From Nannocystis sp. RBIL2 (lineage in GTDB: Bacteria; Myxococcota_A; Polyangia; Nannocystales; Nannocystaceae): DNA of 64,000 nucleotides. The translations under genes were made by a program, and so were the position numbers. The stretch is from the NCBI RefSeq assembly GCF_026626745.1, contig NZ_JAPNJW010000002.1, forward strand, positions 5,604,151-5,668,150, read 5' to 3'. Shown here piece after piece: positions 48,891 through 60,517 of this stretch (within the stretch, counting starts at the first letter, position 1; the number at the start of each line of letters is the position of its first letter). Under the pieces are notes generated by a model that saw only the letters and a list, made by a program, of their open reading frames with translations, was not told the origin of the DNA and made no database searches.

Positions 48891-50183
48891 CTAGCCCGAG
48901 TTCGGGCAGCGGTACTGCGCGTCGAGGACGCCGCTCATCTGGAAGTCGGAGCAGGCCTTGCCGCACAGGATGATCTCGTTCTTGTCGGGCGTCGTGAACA
49001 TCCAGCCGTCCTCGCTGCCGTCGCAGCTGGCGACCTTGGTGCTGCCGTAGGCCATGCCGTTGACGCTGACCTCGACGTAGTCGGGGTACTTCGGCACCGG
49101 GTCGAGGGTGATCGTGCAGCTCAGGATCTGCATCGAGATCTCCTCGAGCGCCATCTGCAGCTCGACCTGGTTCTGCGTGTCGTAGAACTTGACGTCGCCC
49201 TCGCGCGGACGGCCGCCGATGTCGGCCAGCTCGTTGAGCTTCGCGTACGCGTTGGTGGCGTCCGGGTTGCCGTCGTTGGCGGTCGGGCTCGTCTCGTCCT
49301 TGATGGCGATGCCGACGACGTAGGTCGGGATGTTGAGGTTGCCGAACGCGTCGCCGACCACCGCCGCCAGGTTCTCGTCGTACTGCTCGAACAGCTCGGA
49401 GTTGTTGGCCGCGTCCTCGCGACAGTTGGCCGCGCCGTCGGTGACGAGGATGATGAACTGCGGCTGGCCGTCCTGGATGGTGCCGAGCTCGGCGAGCGCC
49501 GCCTTGACGCCCTTGGTCGCCGGCGTGCCGCCCTTGATGGTCATGTCGGTCTCGTCGGCGCCGGGGATGGCGTTGAGGATCGCCTGGCCGTTCATCGGCG
49601 CGATCTCCACCTCGGGCGTCATGTTCACCGGGCAGGCCGTCGCGTTGTAGGCCGAGGCGGCCATCTTCGACGGGAACAGCACCGCGCCGAGGTTCATCGA
49701 GTTCTCGAACGTGCCGGTGATGAAGTCGACGACGCTGTAGAGCGACTTCCAGCGCGTGATCTTCGGGGTCGCCGCCGCCATCATCATGGGGTCGGCGTCC
49801 TGGATGCCGTCGTCGTTGGCGTCGTCGCCGTCGTGGTCCCAGTAGCCCTTGTCCGGGGTGACCATCGAGCCCGACTTGTCGAGCACGAGCATGACGTTCG
49901 GCGTCACCACCGGGACCTCGACCGACGCCTCGCCGCAGTCGTTCGGGTCGAACGTGGTGTTGCCCGTCTCCGTCTCGGTGGACATGGTGGCGGTGCCGGT
50001 CGGCACCGTCTCGGTGGTCGGGTCCGCCGCGGTGGTCGTGGTCGACGCGTCGGTCGTGTTGACCGGCAGCGTCATGATGCCCGTCATCGAATTGCTGCTG
50101 GCGGTGGTGTCCACTTGCTTGCCATCGTCACCGCAGCCGACCAGGCCGACAGCCACGAGGCTAGAAAACAACGCGCGCTTCAT
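48891..50183 (-). CDS. VWA-domain lipoprotein, paralogue of the 32.6-33.8 kb gene
   Basis: 430 residues. MKRALFSSLVAVGLVG then Cys (lipobox). Thr-rich linker to about residue 75. VWA: VMLVLDKSGSMVTPDKGYW, then KGGTPATKGVKAAL and FIILVTDGAANC. A calcium-like DHDGDDANDDGIQDAD insert follows the MIDAS. The C-terminus CxGSEDGWMF and CGKACSDFQ matches its paralogue. The order of segments is shared with 32556-33821, so the two arose by duplication. Confidence 0.86.
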   Translation of the reverse strand: MKRALFSSLVAVGLVGCGDDGKQVDTTASSNSMTGIMTLPVNTTDASTTTTAADPTTETVPTGTATMSTETETGNTTFDPNDCGEASVEVPVVTPNVMLVLDKSGSMVTPDKGYWDHDGDDANDDGIQDADPMMMAAATPKITRWKSLYSVVDFITGTFENSMNLGAVLFPSKMAASAYNATACPVNMTPEVEIAPMNGQAILNAIPGADETDMTIKGGTPATKGVKAALAELGTIQDGQPQFIILVTDGAANCREDAANNSELFEQYDENLAAVVGDAFGNLNIPTYVVGIAIKDETSPTANDGNPDATNAYAKLNELADIGGRPREGDVKFYDTQNQVELQMALEEISMQILSCTITLDPVPKYPDYVEVSVNGMAYGSTKVASCDGSEDGWMFTTPDKNEIILCGKACSDFQMSGVLDAQYRCPNSG

Positions 50184-50483
50184 AAGCGGAAGGTTCCTTC
50201 GAGAGTTGGGTGAAATGAGAGTCGAGGACGGGGGCCCGTCGAGTTGGACACCGAAGCACGGGCCGTGTCCGGGCGTCCGTGACGGCCACTATACCGATCG
50301 TGCCGGTCCATCGCAGCTTTCCTGCGAAGTGCAGATCTGCGCGGCGCGGGGCGCGAACGTCGGCCCGACCCCGATAGCGGGCGCATCCGGGCCCGATGCC
50401 GCTGCAAATGCACGCCCGAGCGCGGGCACGTCACGGCGCTGCAACGCTCCGGCCGCGCAAACCGTCGCGCGCCCGCAGCGGCC
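50184..50483. other. 300-bp gap without a gene
   Basis: Between the end of the small membrane protein gene and the start of the VWA lipoprotein, both on the minus strand. Contains the palindrome-like GACGGGGGCCCGTC near 50229 and a TATAGT on the minus strand near 50292 that could be a -10. Nothing else supported. Confidence 0.4.
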
Positions 50484-50954
50484 TCAAAAGCGGAAGCCGA
50501 ACGAAAGTCCGCGCACCTCTCGGGACATCATCGGCGCGATCGCCATGCCGTGGTCCCGCATCCAGCGATGGTGCCGAGCCCGCTGGGTCAGGCCCCACGC
50601 GAGGAAGACCGCCCCGGTGACCGCCATGAGTCCACCCATGCCCACGCCGACGAGCCCGTAGATCTGCAGGCCGCGGCACGTCTGGTCGGTCGCGTTGGAG
50701 CCGTAGATGCGGTTGCAGTACTGCGGCGAGGCCATCACGTACATCGCCACGCCCAAGCCGGTCCGCAGGAGACCCAGCGGCAGGATGACCGTGCCGGTGA
50801 CGACCTTCTCGTGGCCATCGACTGGTTCTCTCTCGCGGTTCTCGCCGAAGGCGTGGTAACCGCCGAACGACTCGGGATCGCTCGGTGGCGGTGGGGGCGC
50901 CGCCAGCGCGAGCGCGGTCGCGAGCGCGACGATGCCGGTGGTCATCGCCATCAT
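50484..50954 (-). CDS. Small membrane protein of unknown function
   Basis: 156 residues. N-terminal signal-like segment TTGIVALATALALAAPPPPP, then two transmembrane helices (about 50-72 and 97-122). ATG overlaps the stop of the thioredoxin-TPR lipoprotein gene (ATGA), so co-translated with it. The overlapping stretch CTGTCTGGAGGGACATG resembles half of the palindromic repeat and includes the ribosome site GGAGGG. Family not recognised. Confidence 0.68.
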   Translation of the reverse strand: MMAMTTGIVALATALALAAPPPPPSDPESFGGYHAFGENREREPVDGHEKVVTGTVILPLGLLRTGLGVAMYVMASPQYCNRIYGSNATDQTCRGLQIYGLVGVGMGGLMAVTGAVFLAWGLTQRARHHRWMRDHGMAIAPMMSREVRGLSFGFRF

Positions 50955-52156
50955 GTCCCTCCAGACAGCTCAGTGAAGCGCCGCACCTGGCGCTTGTAGA
51001 AGGCCGACTCGGGCTCGAGCCGGGCGGCCTCGCGGATGGCCGCCACGGCCTCCGCGCCGCGCCCGAGCTGGTGCTGCAGCTCGGCCCGCAAATAATACAG
51101 CTCGGCGTTGTCGGGCTGCTTCGCCACCGCCAGGTCGACGGCCTCGAGCGCCGCTGCCTGGCCGCAACGCTCGCGGAAGGCGAACCACCCGAACGAGCTC
51201 TTGAGGTCGTCGTTGTTCTGGTCGCTCGCGACCATCGCCTTGAGGCTGTCGACCGCCTCGACGTCGCGCCCGAGCTTGTGCAGCTCGCGGCCGATCGCCC
51301 GGAAGGCGCGGATGCTCTCCTTGGCCGCCGGGTACTTCTGCTGCAGCTCCTTGTAGAGCGTGATCGCCCGCTCGGAGTCGCCGTCGATCTTCGCCACGAG
51401 GAAGGCCGCGCGGTCGGACATCGCCTTGGCCGCGAGGCCCTTGGCGTTGTCGGGGTCGCCCGCGATCACGCGCTCGAACTCCGCCTCGGCCTGCGCGCGC
51501 TTGGCCGCCAGCGCGTACGCGACGCCGAGCTCGTAGCGCGCCTGCAGGTCGTCGGGCGCGGCCGCGACCTTCTGCTCGAGCTCGGCGAGCACGTCGCCGC
51601 CGGCGGCGATCTTCGCGAGCGCGGCGAGCAGCGCCGGCGGCTCCATCGCATCGACCAGGCGGCCCTTCTCGACCCCGTTCGCGTCGAGCACCAGCAGCGT
51701 CGGGTAGGCCTGCACCTTGTAGCGGGCCACCAGCTCGGGGCCCTCGCCCTTCTCGGCGTCGACGTGCAGCGCGACGTACTTGGCCAGCGCCGCGCCGACA
51801 TCGTCGCGCGTGAACACCTTCTCCTCGAGCTCGCGGCAGGGCGGGCACCAGTACGCGCCGACATCGACGAACACCAGCTTGCTCTCCGCTTTCGCCGCGG
51901 CGAGCGCCGCCTCGAGATCGCCCTCGATCCACTTCACCGCCGACACGATCTCGCCGTCGCTCCGCACCCCCGGACCCGCGCTCGTCGGCGGGTTCGCCGC
52001 GACGGGCGTCGACGCAGTCGCCGGCGCGCCCGGCTTCGGCCCCGACGCGTCGGCCTTCGGCCCCGGCGCGCCGCAAGAGGCCGCGAGAACGACTCCCAGC
52101 AAGGGAGCCGACAGCGAAGCGAACAGCGGACCGACGACGGCAGGAGCGCGAGCCAT
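50951..52156 (-). CDS. Thioredoxin-fold plus TPR lipoprotein
   Basis: 401 residues from ATG 52156. Lipobox AAS-C at about residue 28, Pro/Ala linker, thioredoxin domain (about 75-190) with FVDVGAYWCPPCRELEEKVF and cis-Pro in AYPTLLVLDANG. TPR region about 195-395, with repeats such as LQARYELGVAYALAAKRAQA and AELYYLRAELQHQLGRGAEA. WCPPC keeps both redox cysteines. Probably an envelope thiol-disulfide protein; partner unknown. Confidence 0.88.
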   Translation of the reverse strand: MARAPAVVGPLFASLSAPLLGVVLAASCGAPGPKADASGPKPGAPATASTPVAANPPTSAGPGVRSDGEIVSAVKWIEGDLEAALAAAKAESKLVFVDVGAYWCPPCRELEEKVFTRDDVGAALAKYVALHVDAEKGEGPELVARYKVQAYPTLLVLDANGVEKGRLVDAMEPPALLAALAKIAAGGDVLAELEQKVAAAPDDLQARYELGVAYALAAKRAQAEAEFERVIAGDPDNAKGLAAKAMSDRAAFLVAKIDGDSERAITLYKELQQKYPAAKESIRAFRAIGRELHKLGRDVEAVDSLKAMVASDQNNDDLKSSFGWFAFRERCGQAAALEAVDLAVAKQPDNAELYYLRAELQHQLGRGAEAVAAIREAARLEPESAFYKRQVRRFTELSGGT

Positions 52157-52376
52157 GGCTCGCTTGAAGCTGCCCGGGAACCTCGCCGGCCGCAACTGCC
52201 ACCGCTCGCGCAAAGCTCAAAAGCTTGAGCCCGGCCAGGGGCTCGCGCAAGTGCGGCCGGCGCGTGAGGTCTCGGGACGACGGCGCACGCGAGCCGTCGC
52301 GTTGCCATTTTGACACGCGAGCCCAGGCTACCGCAGTCCCCCAAGTCTTTTTGTCGACGCCCGCCCGAGGAACCCC

Positions 52377-54995
<2,619 letters not shown>

Positions 54996-55006
54996 CTCTC
55001 ATAAAA

Positions 55007-55029
55007 GACATGTCCTGAGGGACATATCG
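55007..55029. repeat. Palindromic repeat after clpB
   Basis: GACATGTCC, TGA, then GGGACATATC; starts 12 bp after the clpB stop and directly precedes a GC-rich terminator hairpin. Confidence 0.75.
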
Positions 55030-55031
55030 AT

Positions 55032-55055
55032 GCCCCGGCCCCCTGCGGCCGGGGC
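55032..55055 (+). terminator. Intrinsic-like terminator after clpB
   Basis: GCCCCGGCC, loop CCCTGC, GGCCGGGGC: perfect 9-bp GC stem followed by GCTCCGTCTTT, a weak T-stretch. Confidence 0.65.
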
Positions 55056-55197
55056 GCTCCGTCTTTGGCCTTGCGACGCGAAGATCCTCTGTCGCGACGC
55101 TCTCTTTCGCCGCCGACATGGAGATCGCCGCCTTGACTCACGGCGCTCGCGCCCCTGCCGCGTACACCGCGGACCGCGTCCGCCGTAGAGTGCCGGC

Positions 55198-56253
55198 GTG
55201 ATCGAGCCCGCACCGCCGCGCCGTCGCGCCCTGTTGTGGGCGGCCTCGTGCGTCGGCGCCGTGGTGCTGTTGTGGCTCGCCTCGCGCAAGGTCCCGCTGT
55301 GGCCGGACGTCCTGCACCTCCCGCGGCCGGAGCTGTTCGCGCTGGCCGCCGCGCTGCACCTCCCCTACAGCCTCGCGCGCGCAGTGCGGCTGCGCTGGGC
55401 CTTGCCCCCGGGTGCACCTGTCTCTCGCGACTTGTTGGTCGGCAGCGGCCTCGTCTCCTTCCTCGTCATCTTGCTCCTGCCGCTGCGGCTGGGCGAGCTG
55501 TCGCGGCCGCTGATCCTCGCGCGCGCCGGCGTCGCCGGGCTCGGCCTGCCCGAGGCGATCGCCGCCATCGCCAGCGAGCGGCTGCTCGACGGCCTGCTCG
55601 TCGTCGGCATGTTGTTCCTCGGCCTCGGACTCTCGACCGCCTTCAGCCCCGAGTTCGCGGCGCTGGTCGGCTCGGTCGAGCGGTTCGGCCTGGCCTCCGG
55701 CGTCGTCTTCGCCGGCCTGATGCTCGCCCTGGGCATCCTCGCCTTCACCCCGCCGCGCCACCACGAGCGCCTCGGCGGCCTCGTGCGTCCCGTCATCGGC
55801 GCCCGCCTCGGCGACTTCGTGTTCCACCTCGCCGCCGCCTTGCGGCCGATCTTCACCAGCGCCCGCGGCCTCTTCCTGCTCGGCGCCTCGCTGGTCTACT
55901 GGGCGATCACCCTCCTGCAGTTGTGGCTGGTGCTGTTGGCTTGCGGCCTCGACCTCGGGGCCGGCGAGGCCGCCGTGATCGTCGCCGTGGTCGGCCTCAG
56001 CATCCAGCTGCCCGGGGGTCCGGCCCAGGTCGGCAGCTTTCAGTTCGGCGCTGCCCTGGCCCTCCAGCTCTTCATCGGCCCGGCCGATCTCCGCGGGCCC
56101 GGGGCCAGCTTCGGCGCCCTGATGTACCTGCTCGGCCTCCTCGGCGCCCTCGCCCTCGCCCTCCCTGGCCTCGCGCTCCTCGGCCGCGACCGGCGCCGGC
56201 GGGTGATCGATCCCTCGTCGGGCCCGCCTTCCGAACCCGGTCCGATCGCCTGA
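55198..56253 (+). CDS. Lysylphosphatidylglycerol synthase TM-region / flippase-like membrane protein
   Basis: 351 residues, eight or so hydrophobic helices. Family features: YSLARAVRLRWAL early, LLPLRLGELSRPLILAR (the G-E-x-x-R motif), IASERLLDGLLV, and IQLPGGPAQVGSFQFGAALA near the C-terminus (P-G-G-x-G type). Matches the UPF0104/AglD-like group (MprF TM domain without the transferase), often linked to lipid or glycolipid movement. A repeat-like CACCTGTCTCTCGCGACTT encodes GAPVSRDL. Start is GTG 55198. Confidence 0.83.
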   Translation: MIEPAPPRRRALLWAASCVGAVVLLWLASRKVPLWPDVLHLPRPELFALAAALHLPYSLARAVRLRWALPPGAPVSRDLLVGSGLVSFLVILLLPLRLGELSRPLILARAGVAGLGLPEAIAAIASERLLDGLLVVGMLFLGLGLSTAFSPEFAALVGSVERFGLASGVVFAGLMLALGILAFTPPRHHERLGGLVRPVIGARLGDFVFHLAAALRPIFTSARGLFLLGASLVYWAITLLQLWLVLLACGLDLGAGEAAVIVAVVGLSIQLPGGPAQVGSFQFGAALALQLFIGPADLRGPGASFGALMYLLGLLGALALALPGLALLGRDRRRRVIDPSSGPPSEPGPIA

Positions 56254-56406
56254 CTGATCGGGAATTCTCCGGCGGCTGCCCGGGTCCGTGGCCCTTTGCA
56301 CCGCGGCGTCGTCCCTGGCCCCCGCGCCGGGGCGTTGCTGGACGGCCGCCCCCGCGGGTATGCTCCGCCGGCGCGGCGCCGCCCTGTGCCCCGCGCTGGA
56401 GAGTTC

Positions 56407-57921
56407 ATGTCGCGCGACCTTCGTACGCTTCGCCAGTTGTTCCGCCCCGGTCTTTTGGGCCTGTTCGCCCTGACCCTCACCACCGCGGCGTGCGGCAAGA
56501 AGGGCGATACCTCCGCCCCCGGCGAGAAGGGCATGTCCGTCGAGGAGGCCGACCGCAAGCGGGCCGAGGCGCAGAAGGCGGCCAAGGCCGACACGCTGGT
56601 CTCGCTGGCCAACAAGGACCTCGCCAGCGGCCGCTGGGCCTCCGCCCGCGAGCGGGCCAAGCGGGCGCTGGAGTCCGAGTCGAAGAACGCCGACGCCTAC
56701 GCCGTGCTCGGCGCGGCCAACTGGCGCGCGGGTGACTACGTCGCCTCGACCAAGGCCTTCAAGGAGGCGCTCGAGCTCGACCGCAAGAACTTCGGCGCTG
56801 CCGTCGGCCTCGGCCGCAACTACCAGGCCGTCGGCGACCACAAGGCGGCGATCGAGCTGCAGGACACGATCCTCGCCGCCGACCAGAACCAGATCGACCC
56901 GCTGCTGATCAAGCTGTGGAGCTACTACGCCCAGCTCGACGCGGTCAACGCTGTCAAGACGCTCGACGCGGTGTTCAAGCTGATCGAGCCCGACAACCCG
57001 CTGCTGCCGCTGCTGCAGAGCCACGCCGCGTTCATGCGGCCGCTCGAGGGCAAGGGCGACCTGGCCAAGGTCGACGGGGCCAAGGGCACCTCCGACCTGC
57101 AGATCGATCCGGCCCAGGGGCTCAAGCACTCGGGCGCGACCGTCGGCGGCGAGTACACCCGCGTATTGCTGCTCGAGCTGCGCGAGGAGGCGCGGATCCA
57201 CAAGGCCTTCGCCGACCAGCTCAAGCTGAAGGAGATCGCCAAGATCAAGACCTTCGGCAGCGACACCGAGACCAGCATCGTCCTCATCCCCGAGGTCAAG
57301 TTCGGCGACCTCAAGATCACCAACATCCCGGCGATCGTCGACGACCTCTCGACCTTCGGCCTCGGCGAGACGCCCGGGGTCGTGCTCGGTCGTCAGGTGC
57401 TGAGCAAGATCGGCGCGATCACCTTCGACTTCCCGAACGCCTCGCTCGAGCTGCAGAGCGCCCCGCCGACCGCCGCCCCCGCCGGCGCGACCGCGTCGCA
57501 GCTGCTCATGCTCGACCTCCACCTGTTCCTGGTGCCGACCGTCCCGGTCACCCTCGACGGCTCCGAGGCCCAGTTCTACGCCTGGCTCGGCGGCTCCTAC
57601 GGCACCGCCCTCACCGTGGCGAAGAAGAACTACCTCAAGAGCGGCCACCTGCCGCGCGAGCTCGACCCGCTCGACGACCCCAACGCCGGCCTCAAGATGG
57701 TCTACATCGACCAGGCCAAGGTCGGCGACCTCGGCGTCAAGGGCGTCGGCGGCCTCGTCCTCGCCAACACCCCGCCCGACGGCGGCCTGGCCCAGGTCGT
57801 CGAGCTCGGCGGCTTCGAGCTCGGCGGCTACATCAACGTGCCGCTGCTCAAGAGCATGAGGGTCACCTACGCCTTCTCGCAGGGCCAGGTGTTCTTCGCC
57901 CCGAAGACCCCGGGCAAGTGA
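56407..57921 (+). CDS. TPR lipoprotein with degenerate retropepsin-like domain
   Basis: 504 residues. Lipobox TAA-C at residue 29. TPR region (about 60-200): LVSLANKDLASGRWASARER, AYAVLGAANWRAGDYVASTK, AAVGLGRNYQAVGDHKAAIE. After about residue 245, beta-rich segments resemble retroviral-type aspartic proteases: VKFGDLKITNIPAIVDDLST, then GETPGVVLGRQVLSKIGAIT and FDFPNASLEL. The catalytic D-T/S-G triad expected at the first strand (near GGEYTRVLLLEL) is missing, so it is probably inactive and binding-only. ATG 56407. Confidence 0.72.
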   Translation: MSRDLRTLRQLFRPGLLGLFALTLTTAACGKKGDTSAPGEKGMSVEEADRKRAEAQKAAKADTLVSLANKDLASGRWASARERAKRALESESKNADAYAVLGAANWRAGDYVASTKAFKEALELDRKNFGAAVGLGRNYQAVGDHKAAIELQDTILAADQNQIDPLLIKLWSYYAQLDAVNAVKTLDAVFKLIEPDNPLLPLLQSHAAFMRPLEGKGDLAKVDGAKGTSDLQIDPAQGLKHSGATVGGEYTRVLLLELREEARIHKAFADQLKLKEIAKIKTFGSDTETSIVLIPEVKFGDLKITNIPAIVDDLSTFGLGETPGVVLGRQVLSKIGAITFDFPNASLELQSAPPTAAPAGATASQLLMLDLHLFLVPTVPVTLDGSEAQFYAWLGGSYGTALTVAKKNYLKSGHLPRELDPLDDPNAGLKMVYIDQAKVGDLGVKGVGGLVLANTPPDGGLAQVVELGGFELGGYINVPLLKSMRVTYAFSQGQVFFAPKTPGK

Positions 57922-57955
57922 CCCCCGCGGGCGACGACCCTCGCCCCGCTCCGAC

Positions 57956-57987
57956 GAACGACTTCGCGGCCCGCCGCGAAGTCGTTC
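57956..57987 (+). terminator. Perfect 14-bp stem terminator-like hairpin
   Basis: GAACGACTTCGCGG, loop CCCG, CCGCGAAGTCGTTC, then CTGCTTTCTCCC. Starts 35 bp after the TPR lipoprotein stop codon. Unrelated in sequence to the CATGTCC family. Confidence 0.75.
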
Positions 57988-58465
57988 CTGCTTTCTCCCG
58001 CGTACACGAACACGCCTCGCTCGCATCACGCGCGCGCTCGCAACCGACGCGACACGACGAGATGCGAAGCTCGGAGGTCCTCTCCTTACTCATCGCGGCC
58101 CGACTTCATCCGCACCACGACACCCCACGCTCCCCCATCGCAACCTCGCCCGCACCCGAGTCATCGCCCCGGTGAGGCCGCTGCCACGCACCGGCGTCAC
58201 ACCCTCGCCCGCACCCGAGTCACCGCCGCGCCGCGACCTCTCCCCGCTGCCTTCCACCGCCGCAACCTCGCTCGCAGCGCACCCGCGTCACCGAGGCCGC
58301 GACCCTCGCGAAGTCACGACCTGCCCCCTCGCCGGCGTCGCGCGCGTGTGCAGCGAACCCCGCACCGCCACGAGGGGCCGCAGGCGGGTGCCCGTTCGCG
58401 GCTGCCGGCGGCCCCGGCGGCCACCTCGCGCGCCCCCGCCCGCGCTTTTGGTCTATCGTGGATCC
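57988..58465. repeat. Gap with imperfect 60-bp direct repeats
   Basis: No gene supported. Blocks beginning ACCTCGCCCGCACCCGAGTC (from 58142) recur from 58201 and, more diverged, from 58264, spacing 59 and 63 bp. The segment ends at the FHA-PP2C start. No promoter recognised. Confidence 0.5.
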
Positions 58466-60100
58466 GTGGCCGGATGGTTGGAGATCCGCCGGGGCCAGGC
58501 TCCCGTCACCAACGTCAACCTCGTCGGGCGTCGCGTCGTCGTCGGTCGCTCTCCTGACTGCGACGTCGTCCTCAACACCACCTCGGTCTCGCGTCAGCAC
58601 GCCGAGCTGATCTGCGACGACGTCGGCTGGCGCGTGCGCGACCTCGGCAGCCGCAACGGCACCGGCGTCAACGGCACCCGCGTCGCCGGCGAGCGCGCCC
58701 TGCAGTCCGGCGACGTCCTGCGCATCGACGAGTTCGACCTCGTCTTCCACGCCGGCCCCGCGCCTCTGCGCCCCGCCGCGCGCCCGCGCACCAGCGTCAC
58801 CGACGGCGCCTTCGGCCCCGCGCGCACCCTGCAGGAGCTGGGCCCGCCCAAGGTCGACGCCTCGCACCTCTCGCGCCTCCTCGGCTTCAGCGCCGCCTTG
58901 CTGGCCGAAGGGGCAGCCGACCAGCGGATGTACCAGCTGTGCGAGCTGATGACGAGCGCGCACTTCCACGGCAACGCCGCAGTGGTCCTGCGGATCCTCC
59001 GCTCCGACGCCAGCGCCCCGGAGATCCTGTCAGGCCCGACCGGCAGCGGCGGCGAGCCGCCGATCAGCCGCTCCGTCATCAAAGCCGTGCTCGCCAGCGA
59101 CGCCCCCGTGCTCGCCAGCTCCGGCCCCGCCGGGCCGAAGAACAACATGGTCCAGATGTCGGTCGTCTTCGGCGGCCAGGCCACCGCCGCAGTGGCTTGC
59201 CCGATCGGCGGTGACGGCGAGCACCTCGACGTCCTCTACGTCATGCTCCCCGGCCAGTACGGCACCGCCGAGTGGCTGGCCCTCGCCTCGCTCGCCTCGG
59301 CGATGTCCCGCCAGGCCGAGGACGCCTGGACCGCCCGCGAGGCCGCCCAGCGCCAGGCCCTGCTAGAGGAGGAGCTGCGGCGCGCCGCGGCGATCCAGGC
59401 CCGACTTGTCCCTCGGGACATGTCCTCCGGGTCACTTCAAATCGGCTTCGGCTTCACCCCGTGCAAGGGCGTCGGCGGCGACTACGTCGACGCCCTGCCG
59501 ACCCGCGACGGTCGCGTCCTCGTCACGGTCATGGACGTCGCCGGCAAGGGCATCGACGCCGCGCTGATCGCCTCCGGCCTGCACACCACCGTGCACCTCG
59601 CGGTGCGCCAGGGCATGTCGCTGCCCGACCTGGTCCACACCCTGAACCGCCAGCTGCTCGACACCTGGAGCGGCGAGACCTTCGTGACCCTCGCGGCCGC
59701 GCTGATCGACCCGAAGACCGGCGCGCTCGAGGCCGTCGGCTGCGGCCACCCGGCGCCGATGGTCGTCGCTCCGAACGGCACGATCCGCGAGCTCCGCCTG
59801 GCCGAGGGCATGCCGATCGGCCTCCTCGACATCGACCTCGAGCTCAGCACCGACCGCCTGCGCCCCGGCGAGCTGCTCCTCCTCTACTCCGACGGCCTCT
59901 CGGAGTGTTTTAATGAGGAGGACAAGATCCTCGGCGTCGACGGCCTCACCGAGATGGTCGCCGACATCCGCCGCGTCGCCGGCCGCAAGCCCGACCTCGA
60001 GTGGTTCGAGGCCCAGCTCAAGGACCGCCTCGCCCTCCACCGCGGCCGCGCCCCCGCCTCCGACGACATCAGCTTCGCCCTCGCCCTGTTCAGCGCCTGA
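58466..60100 (+). CDS. FHA-domain PP2C (RsbU/SpoIIE-type) phosphatase
   Basis: 544 residues from GTG 58466. FHA domain (about 20-90): VVVGRSPDCDVVLNTTSVSR, QHAEL, SRNGTGVNG, all phosphothreonine-binding positions present. GAF-like region (about 125-290), coiled coil (LLEEELRRAAAIQARLVP), then PP2C domain (about 330-540): VGGDYVDA, VMDVAGKGIDAALIAS, GHPAPMV, LYSDGLSE, ASDDISFALA. Metal aspartates are intact. Probably dephosphorylates a STAS antagonist in partner switching. A palindromic repeat encodes PRDMSSGS between coil and catalytic domain. Confidence 0.93.
   Translation: MAGWLEIRRGQAPVTNVNLVGRRVVVGRSPDCDVVLNTTSVSRQHAELICDDVGWRVRDLGSRNGTGVNGTRVAGERALQSGDVLRIDEFDLVFHAGPAPLRPAARPRTSVTDGAFGPARTLQELGPPKVDASHLSRLLGFSAALLAEGAADQRMYQLCELMTSAHFHGNAAVVLRILRSDASAPEILSGPTGSGGEPPISRSVIKAVLASDAPVLASSGPAGPKNNMVQMSVVFGGQATAAVACPIGGDGEHLDVLYVMLPGQYGTAEWLALASLASAMSRQAEDAWTAREAAQRQALLEEELRRAAAIQARLVPRDMSSGSLQIGFGFTPCKGVGGDYVDALPTRDGRVLVTVMDVAGKGIDAALIASGLHTTVHLAVRQGMSLPDLVHTLNRQLLDTWSGETFVTLAAALIDPKTGALEAVGCGHPAPMVVAPNGTIRELRLAEGMPIGLLDIDLELSTDRLRPGELLLLYSDGLSECFNEEDKILGVDGLTEMVADIRRVAGRKPDLEWFEAQLKDRLALHRGRAPASDDISFALALFSA
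59407..59420. repeat. Palindromic repeat inside the FHA-PP2C gene
   Basis: TGTCCC, TC, GGGACA, continuing into TGTCCTCCGGGTCA. Encodes VPRDMSSG at a domain boundary. Confidence 0.75.
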
Positions 60101-60124
60101 GCGGCCGAGAGAGACGCCGCGCGT

Positions 60125-60313
60125 GCAGGCGTGCACGAGCGATGGCACCTGAACGACGCCGAGAGGTCGTCGCGATGCAGGTGTGCACAGGCGCGAGCAC
60201 CTGAACGACGCGGGCCGAGATGTCGCCGCGATGCAGGTGTGCACAGGCGCGGGCACCTGAGCGACGCCGAGATGTCGCCGCGATGCAGGTGCGCAAGGGC
60301 GATGGCACCTGCG
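60125..60313. repeat. Tandem 52-56-bp repeats, each with a CAGGTG/CACCTG stem
   Basis: Units 60125-60176 (52 bp), 60177-60232 (56), 60233-60284 (52) and a partial 60285-60313. Each has GCAGGTGTGCACAGGCGC-like sequence then CACCTGA, so CAGGTG (CAGGCG in unit 1) can pair with CACCTG about 14 bases on. Units end with GAGATGTCGCCGCGAT. Lies in the 417-bp gap between PP2C and PAS-STAS genes. Confidence 0.85.
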
Positions 60314-60423
60314 CTCTCGAGCTGCCGAGCGTTCATCGATGTCCGCGCTGCGCGCGAGCAACGGACGAAGCGGCGGTCTGCGTCGGGGTATCACGGATGA
60401 GCCCGCCGTTCGCGCGTTTCGAC

Positions 60424-60439
60424 ATGTCCTCGGGGACAT
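60424..60439. repeat. Palindromic repeat ahead of the PAS-STAS gene
   Basis: ATGTCC, TCGG, GGACAT, preceded by GAC. About 80 bp upstream of the PAS-STAS start. Confidence 0.75.
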
Positions 60440-60517
60440 CCTCGCGGACCTGCGCGTCTGCGCTCCGCGAGGTTGTGCCTGGCCGCGGAGAAGACCTACT
60501 TGTAACGTCGACGTCCC

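Noticed and set aside
60125..60313. CRISPR-like interpretation of the 52-bp repeats
   Set aside because: Units are contiguous with no unique spacers, and no cas genes are present.
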